Positions 25,873-35,493 are shown, counted from the first letter of the stretch. The stretch: 64,000 nucleotides of DNA from Bizionia sp. (GCA_020631395.1 JAHDHI010000011.1:16879-80878); one strand, 5' to 3'. Notes: generated by a model not told the origin, from the sequence alone. A program made the numbers and translations.

Positions 25873-26304
25873 ATGATGATGAAACATTTATTGACAATAT
25901 TATTTATCGGATTGATTGGTTTTTCGGTCAACGCCCAAGACAAGGTTGCAAAAATCGAATTCAAAGAAACCACAATAGATTATGGAACCATTGAAAAAGG
26001 AGCCAACGGTGTTAGAACCTTTGAATTCACCAATACCGGTGACGCCCCTTTAATAGTAAGCAAGGTAAGTTCCAGTTGTGGTTGTACGGTTCCAAAAAAA
26101 CCAAAAGAACCTATCATGCCTGGAATGAGTGGAGAAATTGAAGTAAAGTACGACACAAAAAGAGTTATGCCTATTAGAAAAACGATCACCGTTATTTCCA
26201 ATGCTGAAACTCCAACCGTTGCACTTAAGATTAAAGGAGAGGTTATTGACCCTTCCAAAACAAGTCCACTAAACAGCAAAAAGAAAAGCGTGATGGAACA
26301 GTAA
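25873..26304 (+). CDS. Exported DUF1573 protein
   Basis: 143 residues with a signal peptide ending FSVNAQ and one DUF1573 Ig-like domain: IDYGTIEKGANGVRTFEFTNTGDAPLIVSKVSSSCGCTVPKKPKEPIMPGMSG pattern, with the conserved SSCGCT. The family is very common in Bacteroidota and is thought to be a periplasmic or surface structural protein; biochemical role is unknown. Monocistronic, with its own promoter and a terminator immediately after. Confidence 0.9.
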   Translation: MMMKHLLTILFIGLIGFSVNAQDKVAKIEFKETTIDYGTIEKGANGVRTFEFTNTGDAPLIVSKVSSSCGCTVPKKPKEPIMPGMSGEIEVKYDTKRVMPIRKTITVISNAETPTVALKIKGEVIDPSKTSPLNSKKKSVMEQ

Positions 26305-26330
26305 GAGTTCAATCATCTCTTTAAATATTA

Positions 26331-26356
26331 GCCGAAGCATTGTCTTCGGCTTTTTT
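26331..26356 (+). terminator. Terminator after the DUF1573 gene
   Basis: GCCGAAG (26331-26337) pairs with CTTCGGC (26344-26350), six-base loop, followed by TTTTTTATTTT. It reaches the end of the convergent protease gene. Confidence 0.88.
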
Positions 26357-27692
26357 ATTTTAAAAGGGACTTCAAATAAAAAGACACATTCAATCTTGCT
26401 CCACTTCTTTCTATGCCCAATCGTATATGTGTCCCTTCCTCATCAAAAAATTTGCTCATAATTTCCTGTAAAGTATAATTTTTGGTATCCCTCTTGTTTA
26501 TGGATACGACAACATCCCCCTTTTTCAACCCAACTGATTCCGCAGGAGAACCAGGTCTTACATTGGCTATGCTATAAGCTGGTTTTACAACAAGTCTCTT
26601 TCTAGCCAAAACAGCTTGTACACTCAATGTCCCCCCACTGGATCCCTTCACCGATGTGCTGGGAATACTTTCTATTTCTGTTACCAACCGTATACCATCG
26701 TGTTCTAATTCTATCCCGCTTTTATTGTAGGCAAATGGATCACCAAAGTTAGAATTCTTCTTCAAGGTCAATTTAGCCTTTCCATAATCCATTACAATAT
26801 TGAACCTTTTCAATATTTCTCCTCCTATGCTTCCGTTTCTTCCTTTTATTTTTTTTATGTTGGCAATGATGGTCGAATCCGGAAAAGCGACCTTGGGTTT
26901 TTTGAGTCTGAAGGATTTTAAGTTAACCTCATCTATCTTGGATCTTTTCCCATGCACTACTCCACTTAGACCATAACCAAGAAAATCGTCAAAATAATTG
27001 TCCTTGGCAGTCAGCCCTATGCTATAGTCCTCAAATAGCCACAATGCATCACTGCTTCCCGAATCTATGAGCAATTTAACAGGTATTGTTTGCTTCTTTA
27101 CCGTAGCATCAATGTTAAAGTATGGCTTGTCATTGTAAAATTCCAAGTTGAATGTTTCACATCGCCTGCATGATTTGTATTTGTAGTCTTCTGGATTGGT
27201 AAGCCTAAGATATTTGTTCTTATAGTTGATCTCCACGACGAAATCCTTAAACACGTCATAACCTATTATTCCATGAATTGGAGCTCCCAACTTGGGTGCA
27301 AAGTTTATTGAGGAATCGAAAACGACGTAAAAACTCTGGTCCTTGTTAATGGCCTCCCCTATCTTGAATTCATTTCGTGACGATTTCAAAGCCTCCACCA
27401 CTCCATCATTCCCCAATCCCTTCAAGTATATTTTTTCTGCATTCAAAATCTCCAAGGAATCTGAAGCTTTCAAAAAATTGAATACAATTGGCCTACTGAC
27501 TCCTGTGTCCAACAAGAAGGACAATTCTATTCCATTGACCTCTATTGGAATGACGATGACATTGTTTATTAATTGAAATCTAATTTTATCGCTTCCCTTT
27601 TTGTTTTTAATTTCATACTTACTCTGTGAAAAACAAGAAGTTATGATAAAAACCCCAAATATTATGGAAGAAAAAAGTTTTTTTATTTGCAT
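26355..27692 (-). CDS. Exported aspartyl protease with PDZ domain
   Basis: About 445 residues from the ATG at 27692; upstream in-frame codons are rejected because only this start gives a signal peptide (MQIKKLFSSIIFGVFIITSC, possibly a lipoprotein with Cys20). Two retropepsin-like halves carry FLLDTGVSRPIVF and LLIDSGSSDALWLF, each with the catalytic D-T/S-G. A PDZ domain follows near 350-430 (IANVRPGSPAESVGLKKGDVVVSINKR). This combination is usual in Bacteroidota exported proteases. It probably acts in the envelope; substrate unknown. Divergent from the aminotransferase gene. Confidence 0.87.
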   Translation of the reverse strand: MQIKKLFSSIIFGVFIITSCFSQSKYEIKNKKGSDKIRFQLINNVIVIPIEVNGIELSFLLDTGVSRPIVFNFLKASDSLEILNAEKIYLKGLGNDGVVEALKSSRNEFKIGEAINKDQSFYVVFDSSINFAPKLGAPIHGIIGYDVFKDFVVEINYKNKYLRLTNPEDYKYKSCRRCETFNLEFYNDKPYFNIDATVKKQTIPVKLLIDSGSSDALWLFEDYSIGLTAKDNYFDDFLGYGLSGVVHGKRSKIDEVNLKSFRLKKPKVAFPDSTIIANIKKIKGRNGSIGGEILKRFNIVMDYGKAKLTLKKNSNFGDPFAYNKSGIELEHDGIRLVTEIESIPSTSVKGSSGGTLSVQAVLARKRLVVKPAYSIANVRPGSPAESVGLKKGDVVVSINKRDTKNYTLQEIMSKFFDEEGTHIRLGIERSGARLNVSFYLKSLLK

Positions 27693-27812
27693 AAGAGAGT
27701 ATATACTGATTTTGAAGTTACACAACTTTAGTTGAATACGACTATTAAAAGCCAATATTTTAAACAAATTTTAAGATATTTTTTTGCAACTTTGTCTTTT
27801 AAATTTAACAAT

Positions 27813-29003
27813 ATGCCAACAATATCACAGAAAGGGCAATTAATGCCACAATCTCCTATTAGAAAGCTTGTTCCTTTTGCTGAAAAAGCATACAAACAAG
27901 GGAAGACAGTTTACCATTTAAACATTGGACAACCGGATATTAAAACACCGCAAATAGCATTGGATGCTGTAAAAATTCATTCTTTGGATATTCTTGCCTA
28001 TACTAGATCTGAAGGTTCTGAAGCCTATCGTGAAAAAATAGCCAATTACTATGCTAAAAACGACATACACGTAAAGCATGATGACATCATAGTCACCACA
28101 GGAGGTAGTGAAGCTTTGCTTTTTACCTTTGGAAGCATCATGGATGTAGACGACGAAGTCATTATTCCTGAACCTTTTTATGCCAATTACAATGGTTTTT
28201 CAACAGCTTCTGGAGTGAATGTGGTACCAGTAATCTCAAAAATAGAAGATAATTTCGCATTACCTCCAATCGAAGAGTTTGAAAAGCTGATTACACCTAA
28301 AACAAAAGCCATACTTATCTGCAACCCAGGAAATCCAACGGGTTACCTTTACTCCAAGGAAGAAATACAAAAATTGTCAGCCATAGTAAAGAAGCACGAC
28401 TTGTTCTTAATTGCGGACGAGGTATATCGTGAGTTTGCCTATGATGGAGCAACCCATTACTCCATCCTTCAAGAAGAGGGCTTGATCGAACATGCCATAA
28501 TCATAGATTCCGTCTCCAAACGTTACAGCATGTGCGGTGCGAGAATTGGTTGCATGGTCTCTAAAAACAAAGAGGTGATACAAACCGCTTTGAAATTTGC
28601 ACAAGCAAGATTGAGCCCTCCAACGTTGGCACAAATTGCCAGTGAGGCTGCATTGGCTACTCCACAAAGTTATTTTGATGATGTCATTGAGGAGTATGTG
28701 GAAAGAAGAAACACCTTAATAAGTGAATTGAAAAACATAGAAGGCATAAAAGTTGCCAATCCAAAAGGTGCATTTTATTGCATTGCAGAGTTGCCAATAA
28801 AAAATAGTGACAAATTTGCGCAATGGCTTTTAGAGAGCTTTTCCATTGACAACGAGACTGTTATGGTTGCCCCTGCTGCAGGTTTTTATTCTACGCCCGG
28901 AGTCGGTCTAAACCAAATAAGGATTGCATACGTACTTAATAAGGAAAGTTTGAAAAAAGCCGTGAACATTATAAAAGAAGCTTTAAAAGTCTATAAGGAT
29001 TAG
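27813..29003 (+). CDS. Class I/II pyridoxal-phosphate aminotransferase
   Basis: 396 residues from ATG 27813. Fold-type I aminotransferase of the aspartate aminotransferase group: NIGQPDIKTPQ near the start, CNPGNPTGYLYS, the aspartate in ADEVYREFAYDG, the PLP lysine in DSVSKRYSMCGARIGC, and a C-terminal arginine in NQIRIAYVL. It exchanges amino groups between an amino acid and a 2-oxoacid; specificity (Asp, aromatic or other) cannot be read safely. Its TAG shares one base with the GTG start of murB, so the two are translationally coupled. Confidence 0.9.
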   Translation: MPTISQKGQLMPQSPIRKLVPFAEKAYKQGKTVYHLNIGQPDIKTPQIALDAVKIHSLDILAYTRSEGSEAYREKIANYYAKNDIHVKHDDIIVTTGGSEALLFTFGSIMDVDDEVIIPEPFYANYNGFSTASGVNVVPVISKIEDNFALPPIEEFEKLITPKTKAILICNPGNPTGYLYSKEEIQKLSAIVKKHDLFLIADEVYREFAYDGATHYSILQEEGLIEHAIIIDSVSKRYSMCGARIGCMVSKNKEVIQTALKFAQARLSPPTLAQIASEAALATPQSYFDDVIEEYVERRNTLISELKNIEGIKVANPKGAFYCIAELPIKNSDKFAQWLLESFSIDNETVMVAPAAGFYSTPGVGLNQIRIAYVLNKESLKKAVNIIKEALKVYKD

Positions 29004-30016
29004 TGCACATAAAATCGAACATATCTTTAAAACCATATAACACTTTTGGTATTGATGTGATGGCGAAGCATTTTGTTTCGGTAACGTCATTGCCTGAACT
29101 CAAATCGGTTTTGAAACTAGAAGACTTCCCCGAAAAGCTAATATTGGGAGGAGGCAGCAACATGTTGCTTACAAAACCCATAGAAGCCTTGGTTATCCAT
29201 GTCGATTTAAAAGGCATTTCCATTGTATCGGAAGACAGTTCATCAGCTATGGTAAAGTCCGAAGCTGGTGAAAACTGGCACGAATTCGTTCTATGGTGCT
29301 TGCACAAAGACTTTGGAGGCTTGGAAAACATGTCTCTGATTCCTGGTAACGTAGGAACGTCCCCCATTCAAAACATAGGTGCATACGGTGTAGAGCTAAA
29401 AGATCATTTTGTTTCTTGTGAAGCGCTGAACTTGGAAACTTTGGAAATGAAGACCTTCAACAAGGAGGAATGTGCATTTGATTATCGCAATTCCATCTTC
29501 AAGCAGAAAGCAAAGGGAAAGTACATAATTACCAGCGTTATTTTTAAACTTACCAAAAACAACCATCAATTCCGCACCAACTATGGTGCCATCAAGACCC
29601 AATTGGAGACTATGAATGTAAAAGATCCAACGATCCAAGATATCTCCAAAGCAGTAATCTCCATTCGTGAAAGTAAATTGCCAGATCCGAAAAAAATAGG
29701 GAACAGTGGTAGTTTTTTCAAAAACCCTGTAATTCCATTGGAAGATTTCAAAGCTTTGCTAATCAATTTCCCTGACGCCCCAAGTTACATCGTTTCAAAA
29801 AACGAAGTTAAGGTACCTGCGGGCTGGCTTATTGAGAAAGCAGGGTTCAAAGGCAAGACTTTTGGCAATTATGGCGTACATAAAAACCAAGCCCTTGTCC
29901 TTGTCAATTATGGAGATGCCAAAGGAGAAAACATCTTGGCGCTTTCAAAATTGATTCAAAAGACTATTTATCGTATATTTAACATCTCAATAGAAACTGA
30001 AGTTAATATTTTATAA
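29003..30016 (+). CDS. murB: UDP-N-acetylenolpyruvoylglucosamine reductase
   Basis: 337-residue type I MurB, a FAD enzyme that reduces UDP-GlcNAc-enolpyruvate to UDP-MurNAc in peptidoglycan synthesis. Visible motifs: NTFGID at the N-terminus, LGGGSNMLLT, IPGNVGTSPIQNIGAYGVEL for FAD binding, YRNSIFK with the catalytic region, and GNSGSFFKNP with the serine that protonates the intermediate. The GTG start overlaps the stop of the aminotransferase by one base. Length is typical. Confidence 0.96.
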   Translation: MHIKSNISLKPYNTFGIDVMAKHFVSVTSLPELKSVLKLEDFPEKLILGGGSNMLLTKPIEALVIHVDLKGISIVSEDSSSAMVKSEAGENWHEFVLWCLHKDFGGLENMSLIPGNVGTSPIQNIGAYGVELKDHFVSCEALNLETLEMKTFNKEECAFDYRNSIFKQKAKGKYIITSVIFKLTKNNHQFRTNYGAIKTQLETMNVKDPTIQDISKAVISIRESKLPDPKKIGNSGSFFKNPVIPLEDFKALLINFPDAPSYIVSKNEVKVPAGWLIEKAGFKGKTFGNYGVHKNQALVLVNYGDAKGENILALSKLIQKTIYRIFNISIETEVNIL

Positions 30017-30038
30017 GTCAACGCAATAACTTCTCTAT

Positions 30039-30608
30039 ATGATTGTTAAACAAGTAACAAAGAACACTCCCTTAAAATTGAATACAACAATAGAAAAAGA
30101 TATTGTAGACCTGATGCGGGATGGTGATAAAAAAGCCATTTCGTTGTTATACGAAAACTATTCAGATGCGCTTTTGGGCGTAATAAAAAAAGTAATCACT
30201 GATGACGATTTGGCAAAAGACGTCCTTCAAGAAAGCTTTATCAAAGTTTGGAAGAAAGGAAAAACCTACAATCCAGAGAAGGCAAAACTCTTTACCTGGC
30301 TGTATAGAATCGTGTATAACACCTCTATAGACAAGGTAAGATCATTAAACAATAAAACTAGCAAGGAAATCCAAATAGAAGCTTCCAACGTATATAAGTT
30401 GACTTCCGATAGCTTAAATCAAGATACTCTAGACATACAAAAACACATGAGTAGTTTGGATTTAAAATATCAAATAGTCATAAACGCTCTTTTTTTCGAG
30501 GGAATGACACAGCAAGAAGCGAGCGACGAATTAAATATTCCGTTAGGAACTATAAAGTCTAGATTAAAAATAGGATTACGTGAATTGAAGAAGATTTACA
30601 ATCCTTAA
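30039..30608 (+). CDS. ECF-type RNA polymerase sigma factor
   Basis: 189 residues. Region 2: AISLLYENYSDALLGVIKKVITDDDLAKDVLQESFIKVWKKG and FTWLYRIVYNTSIDKVRS; region 4: LDLKYQIVINALFFEGMTQQEASDELNIPLGTIKSRLKIGL with a clear helix-turn-helix. It resembles the SigK-type ECF group. Ten bases separate it from an RskA-like anti-sigma gene, giving a classic sigma/anti-sigma operon, 22 bases downstream of murB. Confidence 0.94.
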   Translation: MIVKQVTKNTPLKLNTTIEKDIVDLMRDGDKKAISLLYENYSDALLGVIKKVITDDDLAKDVLQESFIKVWKKGKTYNPEKAKLFTWLYRIVYNTSIDKVRSLNNKTSKEIQIEASNVYKLTSDSLNQDTLDIQKHMSSLDLKYQIVINALFFEGMTQQEASDELNIPLGTIKSRLKIGLRELKKIYNP

Positions 30609-30617
30609 CAAACAAGT

Positions 30618-31415
30618 ATGATGAATGTTGATATAAATACTTTTTTAAACTCTGGTCTGTTAGATAGATATCTAATCGGTCAGACTTCACCTAAAGAGAG
30701 TCTTAAGGTAGAAGAATACATTGACAGATACCCTGATGTAAAAGCTACATACGACAAGCTTCAAGATCAGTTGGAATTTGTTTCTCAAGCTAATGCCGTA
30801 AAGGCACCAGCCCATTTATTGAATTCCATCTTAAGTGAATTGGACGAAAAACCCGTTGTTGCACTTCAACAAAAACCAAAAAAATATTGGTATAGCTTTA
30901 GTGTGGCCGCCAGCATAACTGCATTGTTGTTTGCCGGCTCTTCCTTTTACTTTTTCATGCAAAATCAGAAATTGGCAAGTGAGAACCAAATAGTAGTAGA
31001 AGAACTTTTCGATTTAAGGAACGACATAGATGAAAACAATTCCAGATTGGAATTATTGATGGAACAATTTGCGCAGCTTAACAATCCTGAGACCGAAAAA
31101 TACATTTTGAAGGGTAACAAGAGAGCAAAAAACCTTAAAACGGTAGCCTATATAAATCCAAAAGAAAAAACATCGATGATAGATGTCATAGCATTGCCAG
31201 CATTACCTGGCGAAAAATGCTTCCAAATGTGGGCAGAAGTACAGGACAAGATGGTTAACCTCGGTATTTTGAGTGAAACCGATAGACGTCTACAAAAAAT
31301 CCCATATACGGAAGATGCTTTGGGACTCACCATTACGATAGAACCTAAAGGAGGAAGTCAAAACACTTCTGGAGACATACCCGTTGCAGAAATAGAATTG
31401 AAGCTCAACGATTAG
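30618..31415 (+). CDS. RskA-type membrane anti-sigma factor
   Basis: 265 residues: cytosolic anti-sigma domain 1-95 (LLDRYLIGQTSPKESLKVEEYI), one membrane segment near 97-116 (SFSVAASITALLFAGSSFYFF), a short coiled coil, and a periplasmic RskA domain (PGEKCFQMWAEVQDKMVNLGIL, LGLTITIEPKGGSQ). It should bind the preceding ECF factor and release it on an envelope signal. Normal length. A strong terminator follows. Confidence 0.9.
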   Translation: MMNVDINTFLNSGLLDRYLIGQTSPKESLKVEEYIDRYPDVKATYDKLQDQLEFVSQANAVKAPAHLLNSILSELDEKPVVALQQKPKKYWYSFSVAASITALLFAGSSFYFFMQNQKLASENQIVVEELFDLRNDIDENNSRLELLMEQFAQLNNPETEKYILKGNKRAKNLKTVAYINPKEKTSMIDVIALPALPGEKCFQMWAEVQDKMVNLGILSETDRRLQKIPYTEDALGLTITIEPKGGSQNTSGDIPVAEIELKLND

Positions 31416-31436
31416 AACTTCTTCTTAAAAAAACAA

Positions 31437-31469
31437 AGAGCTCGTCTAAAATAATTTTAGACGAGCTTT
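31437..31469. terminator. Terminator between anti-sigma and aquaporin genes
   Basis: AGCTCGTCTAAAA (31439-31451) pairs perfectly with TTTTAGACGAGCT (31455-31467); A-rich before and T-rich after, so it can serve both convergent genes. Confidence 0.88.
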
Positions 31470-31483
31470 CATATTATAAAAAC

Positions 31484-32176
31484 TCACCTCTCCTCCTTAT
31501 CGAATATAACTTTATAAATGAATCCTGCAACAATGGCTCCTGCAATTGGAGCTAACCAAAACAACCACAGTTGTGCAGGGTAATCTCCTCCAGCAAACAA
31601 GGCTTGACTTGTTGATCGTGCAGGATTTACAGACGTATTGGTAATGGGGATGCTAACCAAATGAATAAGTGTCAGTCCCAAACCTATGGCAATTGGAGCA
31701 AATCCTTTCGGTACTCTAGTACTCGTACTTCCCAAGATGATGATCAAGAAAAATAGAGTCAACAAAAATTCTGTGATCAATCCGGATAGCATGGAAAAAC
31801 CTCCAGGTGACAATGCATCATATCCATTGGCTGCAAAGCTCCCCACGCCAGTGAAGTTCTCTTTTCCAGACACTATAAGATACAATGCTCCAGCAGCCAA
31901 CAAACCACCTCCTACTTGGACTATGACATAACCCAACAAGTCTTTTGCAGGAAACCTTCCTCCAGCCCAAAGACCAAAAGACACTGCAGGATTGAAATGT
32001 CCTCCAGAAATGTGCCCAACCGCATATGCCATAGTTAAAACAGTTAATCCAAATGCCAATGCCACACCTACAAAACCGATACCTAGTTCAGGGAAAGCTG
32101 CAGCAAAGATGGCACTACCGCACCCTCCAAAGACAAGCCAAAAAGTTCCAAAAAATTCTGCTAATAATTTTTTCAT
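31484..32176 (-). CDS. aqpZ: Aquaporin Z-type water channel
   Basis: 230-residue MIP channel with six membrane segments and both NPA motifs: [14 protein letters not shown] and [15 protein letters not shown]. Residues typical of the AqpZ selectivity filter are present (FxTxxxVxxGCGS-like N-terminus, His in the fifth segment region [18 protein letters not shown]). It should permit water flow across the inner membrane rather than glycerol. Single gene, convergent with the anti-sigma gene. Confidence 0.93.
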   Translation of the reverse strand: MKKLLAEFFGTFWLVFGGCGSAIFAAAFPELGIGFVGVALAFGLTVLTMAYAVGHISGGHFNPAVSFGLWAGGRFPAKDLLGYVIVQVGGGLLAAGALYLIVSGKENFTGVGSFAANGYDALSPGGFSMLSGLITEFLLTLFFLIIILGSTSTRVPKGFAPIAIGLGLTLIHLVSIPITNTSVNPARSTSQALFAGGDYPAQLWLFWLAPIAGAIVAGFIYKVIFDKEER

Positions 32177-32344
32177 AAAAAATAAAATGATTGGTTAATA
32201 ATACGAAAAGGTATAAAACTCATTTTTTATAAAATCCAATTGCTAGTCAATTTTTGTAGCAATTCGACTAATCTCTTGAAAAAATCGTTGAAACCACTTC
32301 ATAACTATCTGTACGACTTTATTTAAATAATGTTTTAAAACCGT

Positions 32345-32352
32345 TATCTTTG
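32345..32352 (+). promoter_or_regulatory. -7 box before the small membrane-protein gene
   Basis: TATCTTTG is a perfect TAnnTTTG 31 bases before the GTG start at 32384; a -33 TTG is not evident. Confidence 0.45.
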
Positions 32353-32383
32353 TACTCCCAATTATTTAAAACATAAAAAACAC

Positions 32384-32587
32384 GTGAAACTTTTATTAAT
32401 CACATTAGCGCTATTAGGATTGGCCGTTGCAGGAATTGCCATTAAGATCTGGGCAAAGAAAGATGGTAAATTCGCAGGAACTTGTGCAAGTCAAAATCCC
32501 ATGTTGAACAAAGAAGGAGAAGCTTGTGGTTTTTGTGGAAAAACACCAGACCAATACGCCGATTGCAACGAACCTCAACATTCATAG
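32384..32587 (+). CDS. Small membrane protein with C-terminal cysteines
   Basis: 67 residues starting at GTG 32384. Residues 1-20 form one membrane segment (LLLITLALLGLAVAGIAIKIW); the tail carries four cysteines, CASQNP, then CGFCGK and DCNEP. This short protein type is conserved among Bacteroidota and commonly labelled membrane or secreted protein. Function unknown; the CxxC could bind metal or be redox active. It is followed six bases later by a glycosyltransferase. Confidence 0.75.
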   Translation: MKLLLITLALLGLAVAGIAIKIWAKKDGKFAGTCASQNPMLNKEGEACGFCGKTPDQYADCNEPQHS

Positions 32588-32593
32588 GGCAAT

Positions 32594-33706
32594 ATGATCA
32601 TACTTGATGTTGTATTCTACAGCTTTGTCGTTGTGGTTTGTATACAAGTCGTATTCTATGGTATTGTCTTTGGTCAATTTGCATTTGACAAATCTTCCAA
32701 TAAAAGCTCCAAAAGCATAGATGTTTCCGTTATAATTTGTGCTAAAAACGAAGCAAAAAACTTAAAAGACCATCTCCCATCCATCCTAAATCAGGATTAC
32801 CCCGCTTTCGAAGTCGTTTTGATCAATGATGCCTCTCATGATGATACGCTTGAGGTGATGGAGTCCTTTTCAAAAAAATACGATAACGTTAAAATTGTAA
32901 ACGTAAAAAACGTCGAAGCCTTTTGGGGCAACAAGAAATATGCATTGACATTGGGAATCAAAGCTGCAAAAAATGAAAATCTGTTATTCACGGATGCAGA
33001 TTGTAAACCTGTTTCCGACCAATGGATAAGGACAATGTGCGATAACTTCTCCAAATCGTCCACCATTGTTTTGGGTTATGGCGCCTATAACAAGCATAAC
33101 TATTCATTCCTAAACAAGTTGATTCGCTATGAAACCCTATTGACGGCGATTCAATATTTCTCCTTGGCTAAAATAGGAATTCCCTATATGGGAGTAGGTC
33201 GCAATCTGGCTTACAACAGATCGGAGTTCTTCAAGACTAACGGCTTCATAAACCACATAGACATTCGTTCCGGTGATGATGACTTGTTTGTAAACGAGGC
33301 CGCAGACTCTACCAACACGAGTATTTCAATTTCAAAAAAGAGTTTTACCACATCCAACCCAAAAACGAGCTTCAAGGATTGGTTTAGACAAAAAAGGAGA
33401 CATGTGTCCACTGCGAACAACTACAAGTTCATCCATAAATGCATACTAGTATTCTTTTACGGCTCTCAATTGTTATTTTGGCTATTGTCGGCTACGCTTT
33501 TAGCCTTCTCGTTCTATTGGGAGTTTGTTCTGATGTTAATCATTTTTAGAATCTTCATTCAATTTCTAATCGTTGGTTTTTCAGCAAAAAAACTAAATGA
33601 AATCGATGTTTTGCCCTTACTTCCTTTTTTGGAATTGTTTCTAATTCTTTTTCAATTAACTATATTTATAACCAATCTTATATCAAAACCAAAACATTGG
33701 AAATAA
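32594..33706 (+). CDS. Membrane glycosyltransferase family 2
   Basis: 370 residues: one N-terminal membrane segment, a GT-A catalytic domain with VSVIICAKNEAKNL, VVLINDASHDDT, the DAD-type motif LFTDADCKP near residue 137, a GDDDLF acceptor motif near 232, RQKRRH (the Q/RxxRW-like motif) near 272, and two to three C-terminal membrane segments. This is the processive-type GT2 layout used for surface polysaccharides or glycolipids. Acceptor is unknown. The next gene starts ten bases before its end. Confidence 0.9.
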   Translation: MIILDVVFYSFVVVVCIQVVFYGIVFGQFAFDKSSNKSSKSIDVSVIICAKNEAKNLKDHLPSILNQDYPAFEVVLINDASHDDTLEVMESFSKKYDNVKIVNVKNVEAFWGNKKYALTLGIKAAKNENLLFTDADCKPVSDQWIRTMCDNFSKSSTIVLGYGAYNKHNYSFLNKLIRYETLLTAIQYFSLAKIGIPYMGVGRNLAYNRSEFFKTNGFINHIDIRSGDDDLFVNEAADSTNTSISISKKSFTTSNPKTSFKDWFRQKRRHVSTANNYKFIHKCILVFFYGSQLLFWLLSATLLAFSFYWEFVLMLIIFRIFIQFLIVGFSAKKLNEIDVLPLLPFLELFLILFQLTIFITNLISKPKHWK

Positions 33707-34245
33707 AAGAAGCTATAAGAAAGGCCAAACTAAACGATCAAAAAGCATTTAATTTCTTATTGGATGAATTTTGGGATAGCGTATATGGTTTTCAATTAAA
33801 ACGGATTGAAAATGAAAATGATGCCGAGGATGTCACCATTCAAACATTTTCCAGAGCCTTCGACAAAATAAAGACCTACAATGAGGACTACAAGTTCAAA
33901 ACTTGGTTGATTACCATCTCCAAAAACATTCACATCGACCTGGTCAGAAAAGAAAAAAGCTCCATCAATTCGAAGATTTCAGACCATGAAGACGACAAAA
34001 TCTACAACGTATTGGATGATTCCCCTTCTCCCGAGGACAAATTGATTACAGAGCAAAATCTAGCCAAACTACTTCGCGACATCAAAAAACTGAAACCGCA
34101 TTATCAGGAAGTCATCAATCTTCGTTATTTTCAAGAATTGAGTTACAAGGACATCAGCGAAGAATTAAACGAACCAATGAACAACGTAAAAGTAAAGCTA
34201 CTACGTGCCAAAAAGCTGTTGGCAGAGATTATTAACAAGAAATAA
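33697..34245 (+). CDS. ECF-type RNA polymerase sigma factor
   Basis: 182 residues with region 2 (FNFLLDEFWDSVYGFQLKRIENENDAEDVTIQTFSRAFDKI pattern, WLITISKNIHIDLVRK) and region 4 (LKPHYQEVINLRYFQELSYKDISEELNEPMNNVKVKLLRAKKLL). The start is a TTG at 33697 overlapping the glycosyltransferase by ten bases. No anti-sigma gene follows; the next gene is an Nramp-like carrier whose ATG is directly after the stop. This is the widespread flavobacterial single-gene ECF type, target unknown. Confidence 0.92.
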   Translation: MEIKEAIRKAKLNDQKAFNFLLDEFWDSVYGFQLKRIENENDAEDVTIQTFSRAFDKIKTYNEDYKFKTWLITISKNIHIDLVRKEKSSINSKISDHEDDKIYNVLDDSPSPEDKLITEQNLAKLLRDIKKLKPHYQEVINLRYFQELSYKDISEELNEPMNNVKVKLLRAKKLLAEIINKK

Positions 34246-35493
34246 ATGATTTCACTAAAAAAATTAGGCCCAGGGTTGTTGTTTGCAGGCGCCGCCATAG
34301 GTGTGTCGCACTTGGTACAATCCACTCGTGCTGGCGCGGATTTTGGATTGGGGCTTCTATGGGCCTTGCTGCTTGTAAATCTTTTCAAGTATCCATTCTT
34401 TCAGTTTGGCCCCCGTTATGCATCTGCAACTGGCGAAAGTCTATTGGAAGGTTACAAGAAGTTGGGCAAAGGGGTACTAACGGCGTACTTCGTCATTACT
34501 TTCGCCACGATGTTCACTATACAAACAGCTGTTACCATAGTCACTGCTGGCTTGGCTTCGACACTTTTAGGCGACTTCAGTCCAATTGTCATTGGCAACA
34601 TGACGATATCGAGCATTCAAATTTGGACAGCCATCATCCTTTTGATCTGCCTGATCACCTTGTTTGTTGGCAAATACAAATTACTGGACAAGTTGATCAA
34701 GGTCATCATCCTTACACTCACCATCAGCACGCTTTTCGCCGTCGCTTTTGCGTTGGCAAAAAACAACAATTCAATGTCATTGGTTCAAAAAATCCCTCAA
34801 GGCTTGGAAGTAGCATTCCTCATCGCCTTCATGGGATGGATGCCAGCCCCTTTGGACATTTCCATTTGGCACTCGCTTTGGGCTGTAGAAAAGAGAAAGG
34901 ATACGACGGACTATACGCCAAAATCTGCTTTGTTGGATTTTAACATTGGATACATAGGCACCATTGTCTTGGGAATTGGCTTCGTGCTCTTAGGCTATCT
35001 GATAATGTTCAATAGCGGGGAAACCTTTAGCAACAAAGCTGGTGCTTTTTCCAACCAACTAATACAAATGTACACGAACAGTCTAGGCAACTGGGCTTAT
35101 GTGATCATTGGAGTAGCAGCTTTCACAACCATGTTCAGTACTACGTTGACAACATTGGACGCTTCACCTAGAGCGATGCACAAAACTGCGGAGCTCCTGA
35201 TTGAAAAACCCATAAAGCGTGGTTATTTGTTTTGGATTTCGTTGTTGTCCATTGGAACCCTCCTCATTTTTTTCTGCTTGGCCTCAGAAATGGGACTACT
35301 CATAAAAATCGCTACCATCCTATCGTTTTTGACAGCTCCCTTCTATGCCATCATCAACTACCTTCTAATTAAGGGGAGACATACTCCAAAGCCATGGAGG
35401 CCATCAAGATTCATGCATCTACTAAGTATTTCCGGCATCGTTTTCCTCATCGGTTTCAGCATTTGGTATATTGTCACTTTATTGAATAATTAA
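34246..35493 (+). CDS. Nramp-related divalent metal transporter
   Basis: 415 residues, about eleven membrane segments, with the overall Nramp pattern (KKLGPGLLFAG start, FGLGLLWALLL, TTLDASPRAMH). The metal-binding motif DPGN of the first segment is replaced by GVSH and the MPH motif of segment six by MPAP. It is therefore an Nramp homologue with altered metal site, perhaps transporting a different ion such as magnesium or something else. It abuts the ECF sigma gene without spacing, suggesting co-transcription. Confidence 0.85.
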   Translation: MISLKKLGPGLLFAGAAIGVSHLVQSTRAGADFGLGLLWALLLVNLFKYPFFQFGPRYASATGESLLEGYKKLGKGVLTAYFVITFATMFTIQTAVTIVTAGLASTLLGDFSPIVIGNMTISSIQIWTAIILLICLITLFVGKYKLLDKLIKVIILTLTISTLFAVAFALAKNNNSMSLVQKIPQGLEVAFLIAFMGWMPAPLDISIWHSLWAVEKRKDTTDYTPKSALLDFNIGYIGTIVLGIGFVLLGYLIMFNSGETFSNKAGAFSNQLIQMYTNSLGNWAYVIIGVAAFTTMFSTTLTTLDASPRAMHKTAELLIEKPIKRGYLFWISLLSIGTLLIFFCLASEMGLLIKIATILSFLTAPFYAIINYLLIKGRHTPKPWRPSRFMHLLSISGIVFLIGFSIWYIVTLLNN

